A stretch of 64,000 bases of DNA from Spirochaetales bacterium. GTDB taxonomy: Bacteria > Spirochaetota > Spirochaetia > DSM-2461. The translations under genes were made by a program, and so were the position numbers. Every line of letters starts with the position of its first letter. Position 1 is the first letter of the stretch. A model generated the notes under the pieces. It did no database searches and had not been told where the DNA came from. It saw only the letters and a list, made by a program, of their open reading frames with translations. The stretch is from positions 1 through 64,000 of the forward strand of contig JAQQAP010000029.1 in the NCBI GenBank assembly GCA_028533045.1, written 5' to 3'. Positions 18,819-27,839 of this stretch are shown piece by piece.

Positions 18819-19100
18819 TTAGATTAAAAGCATTTTTTTGTTAACGTAGCTTGCCAGTTCCTTTAGTGTTTGAAAAGTCCGGTAATCCAGTTTGTTATCG
18901 TCGAATTCAATCTGGAATTCCTTTTCCAGAGATACGATGAGATGGACGTATATCATTGAGCTTGGTATAAGGTCCTGCAGACTCCGGGATAAGTCGATTT
19001 CACAATTTTCAAATTCCCTTTGGATGAAATCAATTATGAAGTGGGTTATGTTTTTTTCGTCTGTCATAGGCTTTCTCACTTGGGGGTTATTATAAAGCAT
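18819..19100 (-). CDS. acyl/peptidyl carrier protein-like protein
   Basis: 93 aa from the first ATG; Met12 (19067), which follows GTGAGAAAGCCT, is the more likely start and gives 82 aa. The pattern LIPSSMIYVHLIVSLEKEF, DYRTFQTLKELASYV matches carrier proteins, with SSM in place of the usual DSL. Ser48 would be the phosphopantetheine attachment site. It is more divergent than a housekeeping AcpP and no fatty-acid synthesis genes are nearby. It is divergent from a BtrH/C39-like gene (19166), a pairing that suggests the carrier delivers an acyl or aminoacyl group to that enzyme (inference). Confidence 0.65.
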   Translation of the reverse strand: MLYNNPQVRKPMTDEKNITHFIIDFIQREFENCEIDLSRSLQDLIPSSMIYVHLIVSLEKEFQIEFDDNKLDYRTFQTLKELASYVNKKMLLI

Positions 19101-19105
19101 TAAGG

Positions 19106-19134
19106 TTGATTAAGAAACGGCTCCGTTATATTAT
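19106..19134 (+). promoter_or_regulatory. candidate promoter of the BtrH-like gene
   Basis: TTGATT (19106-19111), a 17-base spacer and TATTAT (19129-19134). Transcription would start near 19141, about 25 nt before the ATG at 19166 and in front of the GAGGGAAG ribosome site. This is a motif match only. Confidence 0.45.
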
Positions 19135-19165
19135 TTTTTTATCCTGGCAACCGAGGGAAGTCAAT

Positions 19166-20197
19166 ATGTCATATAAGAAGCTGGAGACTCACACCCCCGT
19201 ACTAAATTCTTACTGCTATTACGGCAGTCTAACGGCAATTTTACAAGGGACCGGTGATTTCAAGCATTGGCTCTATAGCAATTTTGTTTCATTCCGTATA
19301 TCCCGTTCCAAGGTTATCTGCTATGGAAAACCCATGTCTCCTACTTTTTATACTCCCTGGACCAAGAAACATAGCTACAGCAGGGATATGATTAAACACA
19401 AATGGAACAGTATAAGCGAATTTATCATAGATTCCATCGATATGAATCATTACCTGTTCCTAAAGGTTAACAGGAAATACATCAAAGCCTTTAGCGGGTA
19501 CGATAAATGGAACTCCGTTCATGAACAGCTTGTCTATGGTTATGACAAGGAAAAGCAGATATTCCATGTGGCCGATAACTTTCAATATGGAAAATTTACT
19601 TTTGCCCAATGCTCCTTTGATGAATTTGCCAAGGCCTATGAAGAGACCGACCGTGACAGTTACGGGGGAGTCATTCTCGCTTCTACCGATTTTAGTAAGC
19701 CCTATCAGTTTGACCTTGCCCAATTAAGGGAGAGGCTGGAGGAATATCTCAATCCTCAAAAAAGCATTTTTACTTATAATCCCCTGCCCATGGGAGCTTT
19801 GATCCATGATCTGCAGAATGACCCTTGCGGCTTTGATGTTTATCGGACTGTATTGAAGGATATACGGGAAAAGCTTGAAACCGAAGAGAGGCCGAAACTC
19901 GATGTGAGAATGACCTATCTTCTTTGGGAACATAAAGATTTGATGTGTTCCAGACTGATTTACCTTAGGGAGGAACAGAATCTTGCCTTGAGCGAAAACC
20001 TTTATAAGGAAATGGAGGATGTCAGAGAGCTGTTTCGGATTATTTTGAATCTTTCATTGAAATATAAAGTAAAGGGGGACAGGGCGATTCTGCCTCGCAT
20101 CTGCACTTTAATGGAAAAGGGTATGTCCCGGGAAAAAGAAGTTATACTCAAGGTGATCGAAGCCATAGACGTAAGAACCGGAATGGAATATAACTAA
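19166..20197 (+). CDS. BtrH/C39-like cysteine enzyme (putative carrier-protein-dependent acyltransferase or peptidase)
   Basis: 343 aa from the ATG at 19166, preceded by GAGGGAAGTCAAT; the longer upstream frame lacks a ribosome site. No signal peptide or membrane segment. The N-terminal half resembles BtrH_N/papain-fold proteins found in nonribosomal-peptide and aminoglycoside clusters: PVLNSYCYYGSLTAIL with Cys17, SVHEQLVYGYD with His119, and QIFHVADNF with Asp137, a plausible Cys-His-Asp triad. BtrH itself moves an acyl group from a carrier protein to butirosin precursor. The C-terminal half (about 185-343) is helical and unrecognised. The divergent carrier-like gene supports an acyl-transfer role; the substrate is unknown. 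Confidence 0.55.
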   Translation: MSYKKLETHTPVLNSYCYYGSLTAILQGTGDFKHWLYSNFVSFRISRSKVICYGKPMSPTFYTPWTKKHSYSRDMIKHKWNSISEFIIDSIDMNHYLFLKVNRKYIKAFSGYDKWNSVHEQLVYGYDKEKQIFHVADNFQYGKFTFAQCSFDEFAKAYEETDRDSYGGVILASTDFSKPYQFDLAQLRERLEEYLNPQKSIFTYNPLPMGALIHDLQNDPCGFDVYRTVLKDIREKLETEERPKLDVRMTYLLWEHKDLMCSRLIYLREEQNLALSENLYKEMEDVRELFRIILNLSLKYKVKGDRAILPRICTLMEKGMSREKEVILKVIEAIDVRTGMEYN

Positions 20198-20249
20198 TAG
20201 ATAAACTTTTAACTGTCTTACTATGACCTATGAATAAAGGGGGCCTTAA

Positions 20250-20525
20250 ATGGAAGGAAAAGCGATAATAACCGTTGTCGGTAAGGATAAGGTAGGAATT
20301 ATATATTCGGTAACAAAGGTTTTGGCCGAAAAGAGTGTGAATGTGGAAGACATTAGCCAGACTATTCTTCAAGACTATTTTACCATGATGATGCTTGTTA
20401 ATCTCTCCGAAGTCAGCTGTGATTTCAAAGAACTTCAGAAGGTGTTGGATGACCTGGAGAAGGAATTGGGGCTGTCCATAAAGATACAGCGGGAAGAGAT
20501 CTTTAACTACATGCACGAGCTCTAG
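20250..20525 (+). CDS. ACT domain protein (UPF0237 family)
   Basis: 91 aa, a single ACT domain: [24 protein letters not shown] is the usual first strand and helix, and the length matches UPF0237 proteins. ACT domains bind amino acids or other small ligands. It lies 25 bases upstream of the DUF711 (UPF0210) gene, a conserved arrangement, so the pair probably act together. The start follows AAAGGGGGCC. No catalytic residues are expected. Confidence 0.88.
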   Translation: MEGKAIITVVGKDKVGIIYSVTKVLAEKSVNVEDISQTILQDYFTMMMLVNLSEVSCDFKELQKVLDDLEKELGLSIKIQREEIFNYMHEL

Positions 20526-20550
20526 AGAGCGGAAACAGGGGAGGCGCAGA

Positions 20551-21909
20551 TTGGCACTTAAAAATAACGTATTGGAAACTATCCGGATGATCGAGGAGGA
20601 AAAACTCGATATCAGAACAACTACCATGGGGATCTCCCTCATGGATTGTATCGATGGTAACGGGGAGACCGCCCGCCGGAAAATCTATGATAAAATTACC
20701 CGCTATGCGGAGAATCTTGTGTCAGTGGGAAATCAGATAGAGACCGAATTGGGAATCCCCATTATTAACAAACGTATTTCCGTTACGCCTATCTCCCTTA
20801 TTGCCGCCGCCAGCAGCGATACGGACTATGTGGAATATGCCAAGACCCTGGATAGGGCCGCCAAGGAAGTGGGGGTAAACTTTATCGGGGGATTTTCCGC
20901 CCTCGTACAGAAAGGTTTTTCCAAGGGTGACCGAATCCTCATCGATTCCATTCCTCAGGCCCTCTGCGAGACGGAGCGGGTCTGTTCTTCCGTCAATCTG
21001 GGGAGTACCAAAACGGGTATTAACCTGGATGCTGTTAAACAGATGGGACAGGTTATTCTCGATACGGCCTATTTGACCCGGGATAACGATTCAATCGGTT
21101 GTGCCAAGCTCGTTGTTTTTGCCAATGCCGTAGACGACAACCCATTTATGGCCGGAGCCTTTCACGGTGTGGGCGAGCCGGAAGTTGTACTGAACGTGGG
21201 AGTAAGCGGTCCCGGTACGGTTAAGCGGGCCCTTGAGAAGGTTAAGGGTGAGCCGATTCAGGTGGTGGCGGAAACGATTAAAAAGACCGCCTTCAAGATT
21301 ACCCGGGCCGGACAGCTTGTAGGAAATGAAGCTTCTCAAAGGTTGGGTGTCCCCTTTGGTATTCTGGACCTTTCCCTGGCTCCTACTCCTGCCGTGGGCG
21401 ACAGTGTGGCCCGTATTTTTGAAGAGATAGGTCTGGGGGCTGCCGGAGCTCATGGAACGACGGCCGCTTTGGCTCTCCTAAATGACGCGGTTAAGAAGGG
21501 GGGAATCATGGCGTCCTCCTCCGTAGGCGGATTGAGCGGCGCCTTTATTCCGGTAAGTGAAGACGAAGGTATGATTGAAGCGGTTCAGAACGGGGCTCTT
21601 ACCTTTGATAAACTGGAAGCAATGACCAGTGTATGTTCCGTTGGGCTGGATATGATTGCCATTCCCGGAGATACGCCGGCCACCACTATTTCCGGTATGA
21701 TTGCCGATGAAGCCTCTATTGGGGTTATTAATAATAAAACGACTGCCGTACGTGTTATTCCGGTACACGGAAAAGGCGTGGGCGATACGGTGGAATTCGG
21801 CGGGCTTTTGGGGTACGCCCCCATTCTGCCCGTGAATAAAGCCAGTTCGGCCGATTTTATTAACCGGGGAGGCCGAATACCCGCCCCGATTCATAGTTTT
21901 AAGAATTAA
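20551..21909 (+). CDS. DUF711 / UPF0210 (PFL-like) family protein
   Basis: 452 aa from a TTG start preceded by GGGGAGGCG. Family features are the N-terminal [22 protein letters not shown], a central TPISLIAA and GFSALVQKG, and Gly-rich segments [15 protein letters not shown] and [12 protein letters not shown]. The family has a glycyl-radical-enzyme-like fold but no demonstrated activity. It is a cytoplasmic protein co-transcribed with the ACT domain gene upstream, which may sense an amino acid on its behalf (inference). Length matches the family. Confidence 0.88.
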   Translation: MALKNNVLETIRMIEEEKLDIRTTTMGISLMDCIDGNGETARRKIYDKITRYAENLVSVGNQIETELGIPIINKRISVTPISLIAAASSDTDYVEYAKTLDRAAKEVGVNFIGGFSALVQKGFSKGDRILIDSIPQALCETERVCSSVNLGSTKTGINLDAVKQMGQVILDTAYLTRDNDSIGCAKLVVFANAVDDNPFMAGAFHGVGEPEVVLNVGVSGPGTVKRALEKVKGEPIQVVAETIKKTAFKITRAGQLVGNEASQRLGVPFGILDLSLAPTPAVGDSVARIFEEIGLGAAGAHGTTAALALLNDAVKKGGIMASSSVGGLSGAFIPVSEDEGMIEAVQNGALTFDKLEAMTSVCSVGLDMIAIPGDTPATTISGMIADEASIGVINNKTTAVRVIPVHGKGVGDTVEFGGLLGYAPILPVNKASSADFINRGGRIPAPIHSFKN

Positions 21910-21922
21910 AAACAGAGGGCAA

Positions 21923-22861
21923 CTAGAGTTCTTCCAGGAAGGATTTTAGTTGCTCTTCGTATTTCTTTCTATCCGCTGTAATGGATGCGGCATGTACTCC
22001 CTCTTGAATGAGAACCAGCTTGGTGGGCGCCTTCTCCTTGCGCAACTCATACATTTCTTCACTCATTTCGTGCAGAATAAAGTCGTCTGCCATTCCATGG
22101 AAAAGTATAAGGGGAGTAGGGGACTTAAGAATTTCCTCCCGGGGGGAGACGTCGGCCAGTTCGAATTGATATTTGTTCTTGAAGTAACGGTCGGTAAAAA
22201 ACAGGATTGGCCTGTGTAAAAAGCGGGGGATTCCGTTTTTACGGATAAACTGGTCCCTGTAAAGGTCCGCCAGGTCACTGAAGGGACAATCGGCCCAGAC
22301 AAAGTCCAAACGCTCATCCTGATTCATATAAAGAAGTACCGTGGCCCCTCCCATCGATTCTCCCTGAACTCCAAAAGTTTCGGTTTGGGGGAATTTTCTC
22401 CAAGCCCAGTCACATACGGCTTTTAAGTCGTGGGATTCATAGTATCCGGCGCTGCAAAAAGGGCCTCCGCTGTCGCCATGGTATCTGTGGTTATAGGTTA
22501 TGATATTCCACCCTTCTTCCATCAAAAGGGGCATGTATTTTGCCGTTCCCACCCAGGTGTAACGATATCCGTGGCAAAGGACAATCGTTTTGTCCGTGTT
22601 TCCCGGTAAATATACACCCTGTAGCTCGTAACCATAGGGGGAGGAGACAGAGAAGGGCTGGAAAGGAAGGGATTCAAACCAGTCCCGTTCAAAATCCCCG
22701 AATTCTTCGGAGGAGGCCTGGATGGTTTCTTCAAAGCTGCGAGGGGTTGGCTCGGTAAAGGTGAGAGCCGCCAGTCTTCCCGTAAAGTAGAGTCCAGCCG
22801 TAACAAGAAGTGCTATCAGCGTAAGAATCAGGTAGAGTGTTATTTTACTTTTTATGTTCAT
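21923..22861 (-). CDS. membrane-anchored alpha/beta hydrolase
   Basis: 312 aa from the ATG at 22861; a frame 24 codons longer exists but overlaps the divergent MCP promoter. Residues 5-30 form one TM segment, placing the enzyme domain outside the inner membrane. Hydrolase motifs are HGYRYTW (oxyanion region), nucleophile Ser in GESMGG, Asp in HGMADDFI and His in EGVHAAS near the end, a full Ser-Asp-His triad. It is similar in layout to YqkD/BEM46-type serine hydrolases. Substrate unknown; the gene is convergent with the DUF711 gene. Confidence 0.8.
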   Translation of the reverse strand: MNIKSKITLYLILTLIALLVTAGLYFTGRLAALTFTEPTPRSFEETIQASSEEFGDFERDWFESLPFQPFSVSSPYGYELQGVYLPGNTDKTIVLCHGYRYTWVGTAKYMPLLMEEGWNIITYNHRYHGDSGGPFCSAGYYESHDLKAVCDWAWRKFPQTETFGVQGESMGGATVLLYMNQDERLDFVWADCPFSDLADLYRDQFIRKNGIPRFLHRPILFFTDRYFKNKYQFELADVSPREEILKSPTPLILFHGMADDFILHEMSEEMYELRKEKAPTKLVLIQEGVHAASITADRKKYEEQLKSFLEEL

Positions 22862-22960
22862 AAGAAAAATTATAGAAGACTGGAATAGGAAATACAATGG
22901 CCTATGAGATTGTATTGAGTAATGAATTGGCATATACTAACAATAGGATGGATAATCATT

Positions 22961-24556
22961 ATGAAATTTAAGGCCTATGAACAAGAGAGTTATGTGGTAA
23001 AAGAGAAGGTGCGAAATACCTTTCTCACTCTTATGATTTTGGGTACCGCTTTTCTTCTGGGGACGGTTTCGAACTCCTTTGGCGGCAATTTTAAATTTGT
23101 CATAATCAATTTATTTCTTCTCCTTCTTGTTGTAGGCAATGTGGTCGCCCTTATGAAAGGTTTTTATACCAATGTTGTCTATGTCCTTATTTTTTGCATG
23201 TTTATAATGGTCTATTCTCTTAATTTTATTGATGTTAAGCCTACCCCTTACACCATTTGGAAGTTGGTTACCTACAATATTTCCGCCCTTCTCCTCACGG
23301 CTGTTTTTGCCGAGTCCAGAAAATATCTCATCATTACCAGTATGGGTGTTATTGTTTTTTATCTTTTGGCGGTCGTGCAAAAGTCGGGTGTTCCCGATTT
23401 AGACAGGAATACCTTTATTTTCGCTTCTATTTATTCCGGTCTGATCCAGGTTTTGGGAATTGGTCTGGTAATTAATATTTTTGATAATTTTAAAAAACAC
23501 CTTGATGCGGCACAAAAGGCCCAGAAAATTTCGGAGGAACGTCTTATACAGATGCAGGCTCTTATGGAGTCTTCCCGGGATGGTTTTTCCATAGGAGAAT
23601 CCCTTCTTTCCACTACAGCCGAGTCCCGTAGGGATATTAAGGATATGCTTCTTGAATTGGAAACTATGGGAGAGGAGATTAACTCTCTTGAAGTTGAGTG
23701 TAAAAATTCCGACAAGAGTTACCAGAATATCGAGATATCGGAAGGACAAGTTCGTAACCGAATGGAGAAACAAACGGAAGTTGTTAATGATTCTTCACGG
23801 TCTATCGAAAAGCGGGCCGCCCATATCAAAGAGCTGGCCCTTTCGGCTCAGGAGAAGAGTTCACTCCTTAAAGACCTCGTATCTACCTCACAAAAAGGTT
23901 TGTCATTTATCAATGAGGTGAGAGAAGTATTAAAAGAAGTGCAGAAATCTACCGATGAAGTGGTCAATGCCATAATGGTTATTGAAGATATTGCCAGCAG
24001 GACAAGCCTTTTGGGTATGAATGCTTCCATTGAAGCGGCCCATGCGGGAAAGGAAGGGCGGGGATTCTCTATTGTGGCGGAGGAGATAAGGAAGCTCGCC
24101 GAAGAAACCAATACCAATTCCAATCAGATTAGAGCTATTATGGCGACAAACAGTCAGCTTTCAGAACATTTTAGTAGCTTAAATAAAGAGACGGAGACTT
24201 TGTTTCAAGGTATACATGGGCAAATCGAACAGGTGGAAGCTTCCATGACGGAGATTTTTATTGGTTTGGAGGACATTCACAAGGAAGAATCTCTTGTGTT
24301 GGCCGGTGTGGGGGAATTGAAGGATGTGAATCTTACTGTTAACAGGTCGTTGCAGGAGATGAAAAGTACCACCCTTGATGGTCGGAGCAGCCTGGAGAGA
24401 GTTATTCACCATTCGACTGAATTAATTACGATAGTTGATGATATTCGTAATAAGGCTCAAAAAATTGATGGAACCATTGAAGAGATAAGTCTTACGGGAA
24501 GAGAAAATAAAGAGAATATAGATAAGCTTCAAGAACGAATAAAGGATATGAAGTAG
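22961..24556 (+). CDS. methyl-accepting chemotaxis protein with multi-span membrane sensor
   Basis: 531 aa from the ATG at 22961, following AGGATGG. Five or six hydrophobic segments cover about 20-180, with only short loops, so sensing is probably within the membrane or cytoplasm rather than periplasmic. There is no obvious HAMP. The signalling domain has the hairpin tip [20 protein letters not shown] followed by [16 protein letters not shown] at about 347-385. It feeds CheA/CheW. The gene is divergent from the hydrolase and convergent with a solute-binding protein gene. Confidence 0.88.
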   Translation: MKFKAYEQESYVVKEKVRNTFLTLMILGTAFLLGTVSNSFGGNFKFVIINLFLLLLVVGNVVALMKGFYTNVVYVLIFCMFIMVYSLNFIDVKPTPYTIWKLVTYNISALLLTAVFAESRKYLIITSMGVIVFYLLAVVQKSGVPDLDRNTFIFASIYSGLIQVLGIGLVINIFDNFKKHLDAAQKAQKISEERLIQMQALMESSRDGFSIGESLLSTTAESRRDIKDMLLELETMGEEINSLEVECKNSDKSYQNIEISEGQVRNRMEKQTEVVNDSSRSIEKRAAHIKELALSAQEKSSLLKDLVSTSQKGLSFINEVREVLKEVQKSTDEVVNAIMVIEDIASRTSLLGMNASIEAAHAGKEGRGFSIVAEEIRKLAEETNTNSNQIRAIMATNSQLSEHFSSLNKETETLFQGIHGQIEQVEASMTEIFIGLEDIHKEESLVLAGVGELKDVNLTVNRSLQEMKSTTLDGRSSLERVIHHSTELITIVDDIRNKAQKIDGTIEEISLTGRENKENIDKLQERIKDMK

Positions 24557-24567
24557 GATCGCCCTGT

Positions 24568-25287
24568 TTATTCATATTTAGGCCTAAATTTTTCCAGAAT
24601 CCCTTCTTCTTCCAACTCCTGAATCGCTCTGTCTATGATAGGCACGTACTCAGCTTTGGTTTTATGAAGATAGAGGTGTAGAGTATCCGAGGGAATTTCT
24701 CCAGCCAGATAGAGTTGGGCCTCCTTCATAGAGTTTTCCAGAACATCCAGGGCCAGATTGGATATCATCGCCAGGTCAACCCTTTCCGCTCCGGCCATTT
24801 TTATTCCAATATTGTCATCGTTGACTCTTAAAATCCGTTGTTCATCCACATAGAGGGTCGCCGGTTTTTCAAAGGCCGACACTCCTCGTCTGATGGAGAT
24901 GGTGTATCCTTTGTCCCGAATCTCTTCCCAACTGTGGACTGATATTTCCGGCGATTTGCAGTAGACCAAAATCCGATGGTTCATGTAAGAGGTGGGAACC
25001 TTTATCAGGTTGGGGTGTTTATCGCCATAGGTGGAAATCCTCAGAATGTCTCCGTCAATGGAACCCTCATCTCCCATGACCGAGAGCCGGGACGGGGGAA
25101 TATAGAGGTAGTCGTAGGTGAATCCCAATTTGTTGGAAAGTTCATCCAGGAGAATGACGAGATACTCTCCGTGCTGTCCTGTTTCATAGGTACTGGTCCC
25201 GATTTTCAAATGTACCCCTTCCATGGGCCGGGACTGGGCATGGAGCAGGGAAAGGCTCAGAAATATTAAAATAGCGATTTTCTTCAT
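24568..25287 (-). CDS. periplasmic solute-binding protein, family 3-like
   Basis: 239 aa from Met at 25287, which begins a signal peptide (MKKIAILIFLSLSLLHAQS). The mature part has the two-lobed SBP_bac_3 pattern: LKIGTSTYETGQHGEYLVILLDELSNKLG, a GDILRIS hinge segment and a final IQELEEEGILEKFRPKY helix. No transporter genes are adjacent, so it may be an orphan sensor or ligand-delivery protein rather than part of a transporter. Similar in type to the protein at 25834-26580, with which it brackets the NUDIX gene. Confidence 0.75.
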   Translation of the reverse strand: MKKIAILIFLSLSLLHAQSRPMEGVHLKIGTSTYETGQHGEYLVILLDELSNKLGFTYDYLYIPPSRLSVMGDEGSIDGDILRISTYGDKHPNLIKVPTSYMNHRILVYCKSPEISVHSWEEIRDKGYTISIRRGVSAFEKPATLYVDEQRILRVNDDNIGIKMAGAERVDLAMISNLALDVLENSMKEAQLYLAGEIPSDTLHLYLHKTKAEYVPIIDRAIQELEEEGILEKFRPKYE

Positions 25288-25351
25288 AATAATAATTTTA
25301 AGCGTCCCTTTATCCAAAAGCAAGGAGGGTCATGGACGAATTGTCCTTATC

Positions 25352-25825
25352 ATGTTAATTTTGACTTTTATGAAGATCTTTCTAAACATACTCTATAGGG
25401 CCGCGCGGTTTTATTGGTTCCTCTTTAGACCTAAAATGTCGGGGAGTCGGGTTATGCTGATTCATGACGGGCGAATTCTCCTTGTTAAGCATGTTTATCA
25501 GAAATACTGGTATTTTCCCGGAGGGGGCGTGAAATGGGGAGAGACCTATGAAGAAACCGCTCGGCGGGAGATGAAGGAAGAAGCCGGAGCAGAAGGTAAG
25601 ACTCTGCAGTTTTGTGGTGTTTATAACAGCTATGGCGAAAATAAAAGCGATTCCATAGCCCTGTTTCTTTGCACCGACTTTAGTTATACCGGGCAAAGTG
25701 ACCGGGAGATAGAAGAGGTAAGAATGTTTAATCTTTCTGAGCTTCCTTCCCCTTTGGAGCCCGGCTGTGCCCGTCGGCTGGAGGAATTCTGTCTGGGACG
25801 TATCTCCCCGAGCGGCCGCTGGTAG
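25352..25825 (+). CDS. NUDIX hydrolase
   Basis: 157 aa from the ATG at 25352. The NUDIX box is perfect: GX5EX7REUXEEXGU is met by GVKWGETYEETARREMKEEAGA (written here for residues about 50-72). The N-terminal 25 residues are hydrophobic and basic (MKIFLNILYRAARFYWFLF) and may touch the membrane. The start is uncertain. A strong AAGGAGGG at 25322-25329 serves an out-of-frame ATG at 25332 that encodes only eight residues and stops at 25358, overlapping the NUDIX start. The enzyme would hydrolyse a nucleoside-diphosphate-linked compound; substrate unknown. Confidence 0.82.
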   Translation: MLILTFMKIFLNILYRAARFYWFLFRPKMSGSRVMLIHDGRILLVKHVYQKYWYFPGGGVKWGETYEETARREMKEEAGAEGKTLQFCGVYNSYGENKSDSIALFLCTDFSYTGQSDREIEEVRMFNLSELPSPLEPGCARRLEEFCLGRISPSGRW

Positions 25826-25833
25826 ATCGTCTT

Positions 25834-26580
25834 TTATTCCGGGATGACTGCGGGAGGGATGAAGCCCAGCGATTCATAGAGTGTGATAAGTTCGCCTGTC
25901 TTTATAAGAGTTTCCATGCCCCTGTCAAATATATCGAGGATTTCCCGGCCCCGCCTACTATCGGTGGCGATCATATACCATCCTTTGGTAGCCACAACCG
26001 GGGAGGCATATTCATTCCTGTTAAACTGATGTTCGTAGGTCTCCATCGTTGTTTGGAGGACTTTTTCATCATCTATGTACACATCGTAGCGACCTATCAA
26101 AACCAGATTAATCGCCTGGTCTCTGGTTGTAACGACTTCGTATTCATCTTCCTTAAGGCCAATCATTTCTCCGACGCTAAGAGTACAGATAATTTTTTTG
26201 TCCCGTAGGGAATCGACATCCCTTAGAGGACCGGTATTTTTTTTATTATAGAAGGCGCTAAAACGGGATACCACAATAGGATAGCGTGCCTGGAGGCAGT
26301 TCTCTCCCAACTTACTGTTTTTAGGGATTCCTCCGGCTAAGTCAAGTTCCCCGTTTTCTGTAAGATGAAGGGCCCGGCTAAAGGGGTATATATGAGTTTC
26401 AAGTTCAATTTCTTCAAGGTCAAATATTCTGGTTAATACCTGTGTGTAGAGTCCGCTTCCGTCTTCATCGGTAAAACCTTTCCAAATTTCCGTTCCCCAG
26501 CGGACGACTTTTATGTCTGAGGCAAAAAGGATTAGAGGGATATGAAATAGGAACAGAAGAGAGAAAAGTCTTTTTTTCAT
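25834..26580 (-). CDS. periplasmic solute-binding protein, family 3-like
   Basis: 248 aa. Signal peptide at residues 1-20 (MKKRLFSLLFLFHIPLILFA). The body follows the SBP_bac_3 order, with PFSRALHLTENGELDLAGG (hinge and ligand lobe), an SLRDKKIICTLSVGE strand and NLVLIGRYDVYIDDEKVL. The acidic DGSG and LAGG segments are typical of amino-acid-type binding proteins but specificity is unreadable. There are no permease or ATPase genes nearby. It is convergent with the NUDIX gene and divergent from the permease pair. Confidence 0.72.
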   Translation of the reverse strand: MKKRLFSLLFLFHIPLILFASDIKVVRWGTEIWKGFTDEDGSGLYTQVLTRIFDLEEIELETHIYPFSRALHLTENGELDLAGGIPKNSKLGENCLQARYPIVVSRFSAFYNKKNTGPLRDVDSLRDKKIICTLSVGEMIGLKEDEYEVVTTRDQAINLVLIGRYDVYIDDEKVLQTTMETYEHQFNRNEYASPVVATKGWYMIATDSRRGREILDIFDRGMETLIKTGELITLYESLGFIPPAVIPE

Positions 26581-26680
26581 AGGTTAAGTGTAATTCTATA
26601 AAAAGTAGTCTGCAAGGCCTTGTTTATATTTTTTATATATAGTAAAAACTATGTAATAAAATTGCGATACAGGAAAGCTT

Positions 26681-27163
26681 ATGAATATTTCGACAATAAT
26701 TCTCTATTCTATGGCTCTGATCTTTTTGATAATTTCCTTCTTGAAGGACAGAGATAAGACCCGTAAGGGAATTAAGAAAGGATTTATGTCCTTCAAAAAA
26801 ATTCTCCCCATGCTCATTCCTATGTTTCTCATAGTGGGAGTCGGACTTACCTATATAACACCGGAGATGATTCAATCGGTTATGGGAAAAGACTCGGGAA
26901 TCCTGGGGGTACTGATTGGGCTGGTTATGGGAAGTATTGCCTTTATGCCGCCCTTTGTTACTTTTCCTCTGGGAGCTGAACTGATACAGCAGGGAGCCGG
27001 ACTAGCCCAGGTTGCCGCCCTGGTTACCACCTTGATGGGGGTGGGCGTGGTGTATATGCAGGTGGAGATTAAACATTTTGGCGCCGCTTCGATGATTCGG
27101 AGAAATATGCTGGCTGTTTTTGCCGCTATTGCGGTGGCCCTTGTGGTAGGAGTAACACTATGA
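26681..27163 (+). CDS. permease half, ArsP/DUF318-like (first of pair)
   Basis: 160 aa with four hydrophobic segments. The GLVMGSIAFMPPFVTFPLGAEL region resembles the conserved Pro-rich loop of PF03773-type permeases (ArsP/YraQ), which are normally about 300-350 aa with two homologous halves. This protein covers one half. Its stop overlaps the start of the next permease half by four bases, so the two subunits are translationally coupled and probably form one transporter. The start follows AGGAAAGCTT. Substrate unknown; arsenical or metalloid export is one possibility. Confidence 0.7.
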   Translation: MNISTIILYSMALIFLIISFLKDRDKTRKGIKKGFMSFKKILPMLIPMFLIVGVGLTYITPEMIQSVMGKDSGILGVLIGLVMGSIAFMPPFVTFPLGAELIQQGAGLAQVAALVTTLMGVGVVYMQVEIKHFGAASMIRRNMLAVFAAIAVALVVGVTL

Positions 27164-27771
27164 AGAAAATAAAATTGGATAAAGCTCTTATTGTTTCGTT
27201 GGTTTTATTGGGAGCCACGGCAATCTATTCCTTTCCTCAGGCAGGTCAGTCTCTCTCTAATGCCTGGTTTCAAATTTGGGAAATGCTTAAAGTGGTTCCC
27301 CCCATCTTTTTGATGATCGGATTATTGGATGTTTGGATTCCCCGGGAGACTATGATAAAAATGATGGGGGATAAGTCGGGAGCTTTAGGGATTGTCCTCG
27401 CTTTTCTGTTCGGAACATTCTCTGCCGGTCCTTTGGTTGCGGCCTTTCCCGTTGCCATTATTATGTTGAAAAAAGGTGCCCGCTTCGCTAACGTTATGTT
27501 CTTTTTGACGATATGGGCCAGTGCCAAACTGCCTATTCTTGTCTTTCAGTCTACCACTATGGGACTGGAGTTTACGGTGGTCTCCAATGTTGTTTTGATT
27601 GGGGTATATCTGATTGGTTCTTATGTGATAGAGAAATCATTGGGGAAAAAGGAACTTGAGGCAATCTATAGAAGAGCGGAAAACTTTGATAAGAAAGAGG
27701 ATAGAGTGGAAGAACTACGAGGGGAATTGGCCGATCTTTCCGGTGAATCATTAAAAACATCGGCCAGTTAA
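27160..27771 (+). CDS. permease half, ArsP/DUF318-like (second of pair)
   Basis: 203 aa with five hydrophobic segments. KMMGDKSGALGIVLAFLFG and SAGPLVAAFPVAIIMLKKGA repeat the pattern of the preceding protein, whose equivalent reads MGKDSGILGVLIGLVMG. This suggests the two genes descend from one internally duplicated permease, or are the unfused ancestor. A charged cytoplasmic tail of about 40 residues ends the chain. It is translated by coupling to the gene before it and lies 68 bases before an FMN-binding-domain gene. Confidence 0.7.
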   Translation: MKKIKLDKALIVSLVLLGATAIYSFPQAGQSLSNAWFQIWEMLKVVPPIFLMIGLLDVWIPRETMIKMMGDKSGALGIVLAFLFGTFSAGPLVAAFPVAIIMLKKGARFANVMFFLTIWASAKLPILVFQSTTMGLEFTVVSNVVLIGVYLIGSYVIEKSLGKKELEAIYRRAENFDKKEDRVEELRGELADLSGESLKTSAS

Positions 27772-27839
27772 TCCTTCCGGAGTCGTTGATTCAGGCTGAC
27801 AAAGTTATGGAGAATTGATTCCCATACAAAACAGGCTAT

